Source: Streptomyces sp. NRRL S-118 (GTDB taxonomy: Bacteria; Actinomycetota; Actinomycetes; Streptomycetales; Streptomycetaceae). From it: DNA of 11,738 nt. The translations under genes were made by a program, and so were the position numbers. The DNA lies in NCBI RefSeq assembly GCF_000716335.1, contig NZ_KL591045.1, positions 1 through 11,738 on the forward strand, given 5' to 3'. The notes below the pieces were generated by a model, which saw nothing but the letters and a program-made list of their open reading frames with translations, did not search any database and was not told the DNA's origin. Positions 5,803 through 11,738 of the stretch are shown here, in pieces; position 1 is the stretch's first letter; the number at the start of each line of letters is the position of its first letter.

Positions 5803-7044
5803 TCAGAGGGTGCTCAGACCGGTCGTCGGTGCGTTGACCAGGACGGCCTGGTTGCCCTGCGGATGCTGGTTGTCGCTCATCAGCTGGTGCGCCTTCCCGA
5901 TGTCCTCGAACCCGCCGGTCCAGGAGAGGCACGGGTCGATGCGGCCGCCGGCGACGAGGTGGATGATGTCGCGGCACTGGCGCAGGTTGGCGTAGTGCGA
6001 GCCCTGGAGGCGCTTCTGGCGCATCCACAGGTAGCGCAGGTCGACGTCGGCGTTGTAGCCGGTGGTGCCGCCGCAGATGACGACCATGCCGGCGGTGTCG
6101 CAGAGGTACATCGACGTCGGGATGGTGTCCTGACCGCTGTGTTCCAGGACGAGACGCGGCGCCCTGCGCTCGCCGAGCACCTCCCAGAAGCGGCGGCCGA
6201 ACGCCCTGACGCCCGCGGTCCACCGGGCCATCGCCTCGTGGTCGCCGATGTCGGGCAGCCGGCCCCAGTGGTCGAAGTCGAGGCGGTTGATGGTGCCCTG
6301 GGCGCCGAGCCGCCTGCAGTAGCGGGCGCGTTCGTCGTCGGACACCACGGCGATGGGGATGCCGCCCCGCTCCCGGGTGATCTGGATGGCCATCGATCCC
6401 AGGCCGCCGGCCCCGCCCCAGATGAGCACGGGGTCGCCGGGCTGCACGTCATGGGGGGCCCAGCCGCACAGCTGGCGGTAGGCGGTGGCTCCGGTGAGCA
6501 GGAAGCACGCTGCCTCCTCCCAGGTCAGCGAGGCCGGCTTGGGGTGGCACTGGTACTCGTCGACGAGGGCGAACTGCGCGAAGGAGCCGTAGTTGCGCTC
6601 GTATCCCCATACGGACTGCGAATCGGAGGTCATGGGGTCGGCGCCGAGGCGGATGTCGGCGGCCGTCTCCGTCCACTGGGCGCCGGAGAGGATCACGGGG
6701 TCGCCCACGGAGAGCTGGTCGACGCCCTCGCCCACGGCCCAGACCACCCCGGAGCCCTCGGAGCCCCCGATGTGGAAGTCCTCGCGCTCCCCGCGACGCA
6801 GGCGCGTCTCGATCACGTCCAGCGGCCGCCCGAGCGAGGCCCAGACGTTGTTGTAGTTGATGCCGGCGGCCATGACGAGGACCAGCACCTGGCCGCGCCC
6901 GACCTCGGGCACGTCCACCACTTCGGTCCGGAACGCCTGGTGCGGCGGTCCGTAACGCTCCCGGCGGATCACCGAGGCGTACATGCGCTCGGGCACGGTG
7001 CCGAGCGGGGGTATGTCACCCAGTTCGAAAAGATCGTTTCGCAC
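5803..7044 (-). CDS. ccr: Crotonyl-CoA carboxylase/reductase
   Basis: This 413-residue medium-chain dehydrogenase/reductase family enzyme carboxylates enoyl-CoA while reducing it with NADPH, making ethylmalonyl-CoA from crotonyl-CoA or longer alkylmalonyl-CoA from longer enoyl-CoA. Recognisable segments are INYNNVWAS (62-70), WGYERNYGSFAQF (146-158), the NADPH-binding glycine motif IWGGAGGLGSMAIQ (208-221), and RYLWMRQKRLQGSHYAN (337-353). Asn63, Glu149 and His350 look like counterparts of the CO2-binding residues described for Kitasatospora ECR, judged by motif; Tyr148 stands next to the Glu where a Phe is described there. The GTG at 7044 gives the usual N-terminus; the only ribosome binding site is a GGGG within a small hairpin just upstream. 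It sits 123 bases after the type II thioesterase. It presumably supplies an alkylmalonyl extender for an upstream module, since the AT in this window looks malonyl-specific. Confidence 0.95.
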   Translation of the reverse strand: MRNDLFELGDIPPLGTVPERMYASVIRRERYGPPHQAFRTEVVDVPEVGRGQVLVLVMAAGINYNNVWASLGRPLDVIETRLRRGEREDFHIGGSEGSGVVWAVGEGVDQLSVGDPVILSGAQWTETAADIRLGADPMTSDSQSVWGYERNYGSFAQFALVDEYQCHPKPASLTWEEAACFLLTGATAYRQLCGWAPHDVQPGDPVLIWGGAGGLGSMAIQITRERGGIPIAVVSDDERARYCRRLGAQGTINRLDFDHWGRLPDIGDHEAMARWTAGVRAFGRRFWEVLGERRAPRLVLEHSGQDTIPTSMYLCDTAGMVVICGGTTGYNADVDLRYLWMRQKRLQGSHYANLRQCRDIIHLVAGGRIDPCLSWTGGFEDIGKAHQLMSDNQHPQGNQAVLVNAPTTGLSTL

Positions 7045-7060
7045 GCAGACCCCTGTCTGG
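7045..7060 (-). promoter_or_regulatory. Hairpin presenting the CCR ribosome binding site
   Basis: In the mRNA sense, CAGAC and GTCTG (plus-strand arms 7055-7059 and 7046-7050) can pair around the four-base loop AGGG, one base before the GTG start at 7044. The loop plus the next G is the only Shine-Dalgarno-like sequence for this gene. A five-bp stem here could either hold the site open in a loop or slow initiation. Confidence 0.35.
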
Positions 7061-7099
7061 ATTCCATCTCGTGCCGGATCCGAGCATTGTCGGAAAGCG

Positions 7100-7111
7100 G
7101 GCCGTACGGCC
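7100..7111. promoter_or_regulatory. 12-bp perfect palindrome upstream of the CCR gene
   Basis: GGCCGTACGGCC is a perfect 12-bp dyad in the 123-base gap between the type II thioesterase and the CCR gene, centred about 62 bases before the CCR start. It could be an operator or the stem of a weak terminator or attenuator. GC-rich palindromes of this size do occur by chance in such DNA. Confidence 0.25.
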
Positions 7112-7148
7112 GCCGCAAAGGAAGGGAGAAAAGTGGTCGACCAGGACG

Positions 7149-7165
7149 GAGAAGATTCTCGAATC
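7149..7165. promoter_or_regulatory. Overlapping GAGAA/GATTC dyads just after the thioesterase stop
   Basis: Two interleaved dyads with 5-bp arms and 2-base spacers overlap here: GAGAA-GA-TTCTC (7149-7160) and GATTC-TC-GAATC (7154-7165). They begin three bases after the stop of the type II thioesterase gene in the direction of transcription. They are AT-rich compared with the surroundings, which makes chance less likely. An operator for the CCR gene or an end-of-transcript hairpin are both possible. Confidence 0.3.
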
Positions 7166-7167
7166 CG

Positions 7168-7965
7168 TCAGCCGATTATCCGCACGGAGTGCGCTTCAGT
7201 GATCCTATCGTACACAAGTCGCTGTACTTCCTGGAGGTTTTCGGCCAGGTAGAAATGACCGCCCGGAAAAACCTCCAGCCGGAAATCCGCGGAGGTGTGC
7301 GCACCCCACGGCTCGACCGTTCCGACCGGTGCCATGGCGTCACGGTCGCCCACCATGGCGGTGACCGGGCACGGCAGCGGCGGGCCCGGCACGTGGCGGT
7401 ACGTGCGCACGGCCCGGTAGTCGCTGCGGATGGCGGGCGCGACCAGGCGCAGCACGTCCTCGTCGTCCAGGAACCGCATGTCCGTTCCGCCGAGGTCGTC
7501 GAGGGCCGTGACCATCGCCCGGTCGTCCATCTGGTCGAGCGCCAGTTCCACTTGCTGCTCCGGGCCGCCGCGTCCGGAGACGAAGAGGTGGACGGGCGGT
7601 GCGCCGGAGTCGCCGCACAGGCTGCGCGCCACCTCGTAGGCGAGCACGGCCCCCATGCTGTGGCCGAAGAGGGCGAGGGGCCGGTCGCGCCACGGCGCCA
7701 GCTCCTCGGCGAGCCCCTCGCGCAGCGCGTCGATCGAGTCCAGCAGCGGTTCCCGGCGCCGGTCCTGCCGTCCGGGGTACTGGACGGCCAGCACCTCCAC
7801 CTGCGGCGCGAGCGCCTTCGACAGCGCGTAGTAGGCGCTGGCGGATCCCCCGGCGTGCGGCAGGCACAGCAGCCTCACCGGCGCCTGCGGGGCGGGGTGG
7901 AACTGCCGGATCCAGCGGGAGACGGCGGGGTCGGCGGCCCGGTGTCCTTGGGTGTGCGTGGTCAT
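7168..7965 (-). CDS. Type II thioesterase (editing hydrolase of the PKS)
   Basis: This 265-residue alpha/beta hydrolase is of the stand-alone thioesterase type that removes stalled or misprimed acyl groups from PKS carrier proteins. The oxyanion region LPHAGGSAS is at 35-43, the nucleophile elbow GHSMG (101-105) carries Ser103, the acid is Asp207 or Asp209 in VGDRD, and the histidine is His237 in PGGHF. Length and motifs are normal for the family (RifR and SrfAD type). The ATG at 7965 lies six bases after the PKS stop, and the AAAGGG that could serve as ribosome binding site is within the last PKS codons, so the two are co-transcribed and probably coupled. There is no signal peptide, as expected for a cytoplasmic partner of the synthase. 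Confidence 0.95.
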   Translation of the reverse strand: MTTHTQGHRAADPAVSRWIRQFHPAPQAPVRLLCLPHAGGSASAYYALSKALAPQVEVLAVQYPGRQDRRREPLLDSIDALREGLAEELAPWRDRPLALFGHSMGAVLAYEVARSLCGDSGAPPVHLFVSGRGGPEQQVELALDQMDDRAMVTALDDLGGTDMRFLDDEDVLRLVAPAIRSDYRAVRTYRHVPGPPLPCPVTAMVGDRDAMAPVGTVEPWGAHTSADFRLEVFPGGHFYLAENLQEVQRLVYDRITEAHSVRIIG

Positions 7966-7971
7966 CCCCGG

Positions 7972-10900
7972 TCAGCCCTTTCCGCCCGCGAGGCCCGCCA
8001 GCCAGGCGTTCACGGCCTGTGCGGTCCGCGGTGCGTGGTCGTCCATCATCGTCAGGTGGTCGCCTTCCGTGTCTGCGACGGTGCTGTCGAACTTCCAGTC
8101 GGGGTGCCAGTCCTGGCCCTCGACGACCTGCCCGAGCGGCTCGGACGCCCTCAGTTGCAGGGTGGGTACGCCGGGCTCCTCGGGCACCCAGTCGGTGAAG
8201 AACTCGAAGTACCGCCCCATGGCGGACAGCCGTACGTCCGTCATCGGGCCGAAGTACTCCTCGCCGTCCAGGACGCCCTGCGCCAGTTCGCGCTGCATGC
8301 GGTGGAGCGCCGGGTCCTGCAGCAGATAGGTGTCGAGGAGCACCACGGCCTGCGGGGCCGGGCCGGTGCGCGCGAGGCGGGCCGCCAGGCTGTAGGCGAA
8401 CCAGCCGCCGGAGGAGTGGCCCAGGAGGACGAACGGCGCGCCGGCCGCCCGGCGCCGGACCCCTTCGGCGAGGAAGTCCAGCATCAGGCCGAAGTCGGCC
8501 GGCAGCAGTTCGCCCGCCGAGAAGCCGGGCGCGAGCAGGGCGGAGACGCCGCGCGTGCCCCGGAAGGCCGCCGCGAGCCGGGCGTACTGCTGCGCCCCGT
8601 ACAGCGGCACGGGAGCCGGGCAGCAGATCAGGCCGGGGCGCTCGGTCGCCGGGGCCAGTTCGACGGTGACGGCGTCGTGGCCCGCCTCGGCCAGGGTGCG
8701 GAAGCTCGGCCGCAGGCGGGAGGCGGCCTTGGTGAGCTCCAGGGCGTCGTCCGGGCGGTCGAGGGTACTGGCGTTGCGGTAGAGCGCTTCGAGGGAGTAC
8801 GGCGACGGTTCCGCGCCGGGGACGGCCCGGTCGGTCCCGGTGAGCTGCTGCCCGAGGAACGCGGCCAGTGCGGTGGGCGTGGGGTGGTCGAAGACGACTC
8901 CGGCGGGCAGGGTGAGACCGCACTCGGCGGCCAGGGCCGCGCGCAGTTCCGTCGCCATGAGGGAGTCGAAGCCCATCTCCAGGAAGGCGCGGCCGGGTTC
9001 GATCTCCGCCTGGTCCGCGCCGCCGATCACGGTGGCGGCCTGCTCGCGTACGAGGGCCAGCAGCAGGTCGTCGCGCTCCTCACCGGCCGCGTCGGCGAGC
9101 CGGCGCAGCCACGGTGTGGCGGGGCCGTCCGGTGCGGGCGCGGAGTCGGCGGCGGATCCGGAGGGCAGGGCGCCGGTTCCGGACCGCGCGCCGGCGGCCG
9201 ACCGCGTGCCGGGGGTGGTGCCGGCGCCCGCCATGCCCGCCAGCCAGTAGGGGCGGCGCTGGAAGGCGTACGTGGGCAGGGCCACCCGCCCGGGAGCGGC
9301 CGGCAGCAGGCGGTCCCACGCCGGTGACGTGCCGAGCGCGTGGGCCTGGGCCGCGGCCGTGAGGACGGCGTCCGGCTCGGGCGCGCGCCCGTGCAGCACG
9401 GGAACGAACGCCTCGGGGGCGGCCTCGGGCAGGCACTGCCGTCCGGCGGCAGTCAGGGCGCCCCCGGGCCCGGCCTCCAGGAACAGGGTGACTCCGTGGT
9501 CGCGCAGCGCGCGGACGGCGTCGTGGAACCGCACCGTGTCGCGGACGTGGCGCACCCAGTACTCCGGGCGGCCGAGTTCGTCGGTGACGAGCGTCCCGGT
9601 GAGCGCGGAGACCACCGGGAGACCGGGGGCCCGGTACGACACCTGGCGGGCGACCTCCGCGAACTCCGCGGTCATCGCGTCCATCTGCGCCGAGTGGAAC
9701 GCGTGGCTGACCCGGAGCCGGCGGGTCCGGCGGCCGCGTCCGGCGAAGTCGCGCGCCAGCTCCGCGGCGGCCTCCTCGTCGCCGGAGACCACGACGGCGT
9801 CCGGTCCGTTGACGGCGGCGATGTCCAGCGCCGTACGGCCGTCGGCGAGCCGGGCGCGTATCTCCTCCTCGGTGGCCTGCACGGCGAACATCGCGCCCCC
9901 CGCAGGGAGTTGCTGGATCAGCCGGCCGCGCGCCGCCACCAGGGCGCAGGCGTCGGGGAGCGACCACACACCGGCCGCGTAGGCGGCGGTCAGCTCGCCG
10001 ATCGAGTGGCCGGCCACCACGTCCGGGCGCAGCCCCCAGTCGTCCAGCAGGCGCAGCAGCGCCACCTCGACGGCGAAGAGGGCGGGCTGGGTGAAGGCCG
10101 TCGTGCCGAGCAGGCCGGCCTCGGGGGTGCCGTCGGCGGCGAACAGCACCTCGCGCAGGGGCCGGTCGAGGTGCCGGTCCAGTTCGCCGCACACCTCGTC
10201 CAGCGCCTCGGCGAACACCGGCTGGTGGGCCGCCAGTTCACGTCCCATCCCGGCGTACTGGCTGCCCTGGCCGGGGAAGAGGAACGCCGTCCGGCCGCCC
10301 GGGGGCAGGGTGCGGCCGGTGACCACGCCCGCTGCGCGGACGCCGCCCGCCACGGCCGTCAGGCCGGCCAGCAGTTCCTCGCGCTCCCGGCCGACGACGA
10401 CGGCCCGGTGCTCGAACGCCGCGCGCGTGGTGGCCAGAGACGCGGCGACGGCGGCCGGGGACGCCTGCGGGCGCGCGGCCAGATGGGCGGCCAGCCGCTC
10501 CGCCTGGGCGCGCAGGGCCGCCTCGCTGCGGCCGCTCACGACCCACGGCAGCGGACCGGCGGGAGCCCGCCCCGCGTCACGCGGCAGGCCGGCGGTGCCA
10601 TCGGGGGCACGGTCCGCGGTGCGGTGCGCGGTGCGGTGCGCGGTGCCGTCGGCGGTGCGGTGCGCGGCCGGCTCGGCCGGGGTGTCGGCGGGCGGGGGGC
10701 TCTCCAGCACGACGTGGGCGTTGGTGCCGCTGACACCGAAGGACGACACCGCCGCGCGGCGCGGCTCGCCGGTCCGCGGCCACGGCTGCTCCTCGGTCAG
10801 CAGCCGTACGTCACCCGCGGACCAGTCGACCCGCGGGGTGGGCTCGGTCAGGTGCAGCGTGCGGGGCAGGACGCCGTGCCGCATGGCCATCACCATCTTG

Positions 10901-11738
10901 ATGACACCGCCCGCACCGGCCGCCGACTGGGTGTGCCCCAGGTTCGACTTCAGCGACCCCAGCCACAGGGGCCTGCCGTCGGCGCGGGACTTCCCGTACG
11001 TGGCCAGCAGGGCCTGGGCCTCGATCGGGTCGCCGAGCGGGGTGCCGGTGCCGTGGGCCTCGACGGCGTCGACGCGGTCGGCGGTGAGGCGCGCGTTCGC
11101 CAGCGCCTGGCGGATCACGCGCTGCTGCGACGGCCCGTTGGGTGCGGTGAGCCCGGCGCTCGCGCCGTCCTGGTTGACCGCGCTGCCCCGGACGACGGCG
11201 TGCACCGGGTATCCGAGGCGCCGGGCGTCGGAGAGGCGGGCCAGGAGCAGCACCGCCGCGCCTTCGGACCAGGTCGTGCCGTCGGCGGTCGCGGAGAAGG
11301 ACTTGCAGCGGCCGTCGGGGGCGAGCCCCTGCTGGCGGCTGAACTCGATGAACGCGGTCGGCGTGGCCATGACCGTCGCTCCGCCCGCCAGCGCCAGGGA
11401 GCACTCGCGCTGCCGCAGGGACTGCACGGCCAGGTGGAGGGCGACCAGCGAGGAGGAGCAGGCGGTGTCCACGGATACCGCAGGGCCCTCGAAACCGAAC
11501 GTGTAGGCCACCCGGCCGGAGAGGATGCTGGCGGAGTTGCCGGTGCCGATGAAGCCCTCGGCCGTCTCCCGCGCGTCCAGGACGTTGATCAGGTAGTCGT
11601 TGCTGTTGGAGCCGACGAACACCCCGACGTCCTCGCCGCGCAGCGTGGTCGCGTCGAGGCCCGCGTACTCGATGGCCTCCCAGGACGCTTCGAGCACCAG
11701 GCGCTGCTGCGGGTCCATGGCGAGCGCCTCGCGCGGGG
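7972..11738 (-). CDS. Modular type I PKS, terminal module KS-AT-ACP-TE (5' end outside window)
   Basis: The frame is open through the window edge, entering within the KS motif [13 protein letters not shown]. Counting from the Met at 11718, the KS (to about 340) has Cys87 in DTACSSS, His222 in [11 protein letters not shown] and His262 in [10 protein letters not shown], so it is a complete condensing enzyme. The AT (about 477-775) has GQGSQ (483-487), Ser572 in GHSIGE and HAFH (672-675), the signature of malonyl-CoA specificity. The normal post-AT linker ([13 protein letters not shown]) leads straight to an ACP (about 885-957, Ser919 in GFDSL), with no KR, DH or ER. The TE (about 1027-1240) has Ser1102 in GHSSGG, Asp1129 in LLDTY and His1221 in GDH. 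It therefore adds a final unreduced acetate unit and releases the chain by hydrolysis or cyclisation. The KS-AT linker carries a tetrapeptide repeat. It is the first gene of the transcribed run in view and ends six bases before the type II thioesterase. Confidence 0.97.
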   Translation of the reverse strand, partial: PREALAMDPQQRLVLEASWEAIEYAGLDATTLRGEDVGVFVGSNSNDYLINVLDARETAEGFIGTGNSASILSGRVAYTFGFEGPAVSVDTACSSSLVALHLAVQSLRQRECSLALAGGATVMATPTAFIEFSRQQGLAPDGRCKSFSATADGTTWSEGAAVLLLARLSDARRLGYPVHAVVRGSAVNQDGASAGLTAPNGPSQQRVIRQALANARLTADRVDAVEAHGTGTPLGDPIEAQALLATYGKSRADGRPLWLGSLKSNLGHTQSAAGAGGVIKMVMAMRHGVLPRTLHLTEPTPRVDWSAGDVRLLTEEQPWPRTGEPRRAAVSSFGVSGTNAHVVLESPPPADTPAEPAAHRTADGTAHRTAHRTADRAPDGTAGLPRDAGRAPAGPLPWVVSGRSEAALRAQAERLAAHLAARPQASPAAVAASLATTRAAFEHRAVVVGREREELLAGLTAVAGGVRAAGVVTGRTLPPGGRTAFLFPGQGSQYAGMGRELAAHQPVFAEALDEVCGELDRHLDRPLREVLFAADGTPEAGLLGTTAFTQPALFAVEVALLRLLDDWGLRPDVVAGHSIGELTAAYAAGVWSLPDACALVAARGRLIQQLPAGGAMFAVQATEEEIRARLADGRTALDIAAVNGPDAVVVSGDEEAAAELARDFAGRGRRTRRLRVSHAFHSAQMDAMTAEFAEVARQVSYRAPGLPVVSALTGTLVTDELGRPEYWVRHVRDTVRFHDAVRALRDHGVTLFLEAGPGGALTAAGRQCLPEAAPEAFVPVLHGRAPEPDAVLTAAAQAHALGTSPAWDRLLPAAPGRVALPTYAFQRRPYWLAGMAGAGTTPGTRSAAGARSGTGALPSGSAADSAPAPDGPATPWLRRLADAAGEERDDLLLALVREQAATVIGGADQAEIEPGRAFLEMGFDSLMATELRAALAAECGLTLPAGVVFDHPTPTALAAFLGQQLTGTDRAVPGAEPSPYSLEALYRNASTLDRPDDALELTKAASRLRPSFRTLAEAGHDAVTVELAPATERPGLICCPAPVPLYGAQQYARLAAAFRGTRGVSALLAPGFSAGELLPADFGLMLDFLAEGVRRRAAGAPFVLLGHSSGGWFAYSLAARLARTGPAPQAVVLLDTYLLQDPALHRMQRELAQGVLDGEEYFGPMTDVRLSAMGRYFEFFTDWVPEEPGVPTLQLRASEPLGQVVEGQDWHPDWKFDSTVADTEGDHLTMMDDHAPRTAQAVNAWLAGLAGGKG
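10591..10662 (-). repeat. 12-bp minisatellite encoding six tetrapeptides in the KS-AT linker
   Basis: Six in-frame 12-bp units encode [H/D]-[R/G]-T-A at residues 353-376 of the visible PKS; only the fifth is degenerate (DRAP). On the plus strand the period shows as GCGGTGCGCGGT, exactly repeated at 10621-10632 and 10633-10644. It lies between the end of the KS (NAHVVLE) and the start of the AT-side linker ([10 protein letters not shown]). Confidence 0.8.

Noticed and set aside
5518..9327. A very long open frame on the plus strand
   Set aside because: It lies opposite four convincing genes, has low-complexity Gly/Val/Arg/Ala composition and no domain that I recognise. It is the usual antisense open frame of GC-rich DNA.

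Overview
The window looks like chromosomal DNA of a Streptomyces or close actinomycete. Base composition is very GC-rich, many starts are GTG, the ribosome binding sites are purine-rich, and a SARP-family regulator sits beside a modular type I polyketide synthase (PKS). All recognisable genes lie on the minus strand, so transcription runs from high to low coordinates. The long open frames on the plus strand are antisense shadows.

Layout in the direction of transcription: the 3' part of a modular PKS (KS-AT-ACP-TE, 11738 to 7972, 5' end outside the window); a stand-alone type II thioesterase (7965-7168, six bases later); a crotonyl-CoA carboxylase/reductase (7044-5803); a SnoaL/NTF2-like protein (5534-5004); two cytochromes P450 (4947-3724 and 3727-2495, overlapping by four bases); a serine-hydrolase-fold protein (2427-1300) that appears to lack its nucleophile; and a SARP regulator (1067-234) carrying two TTA codons. 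The first 16 codons of a membrane protein, unlikely to belong to the pathway, begin at base 50, so the low-coordinate edge of the cluster probably lies between 50 and 234. No gene-free stretch exceeds 300 bases. The two largest gaps (5535-5802 and 1068-1299) hold palindromes and repeats that look regulatory.

How the genes fit together (inference): the PKS finishes a chain with one malonyl-derived unit that is not reduced, and its TE domain releases it as a beta-keto acid, lactone or pyrone. The CCR supplies ethylmalonyl-CoA or another alkylmalonyl-CoA to an upstream module. The type II thioesterase clears misprimed carriers. The SnoaL-like protein and the two P450s tailor the product. The SARP is the likely pathway activator and probably depends on the bldA leucyl-tRNA. 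The product cannot be named from this window.

The points most worth a second look are the Ser-to-Ala change in the SxxK motif of the hydrolase-like protein, the paired TTA codons and layered repeats in and upstream of the SARP gene, the tetrapeptide minisatellite in the KS-AT linker, and the hairpin presenting the ribosome binding site of the CCR gene.
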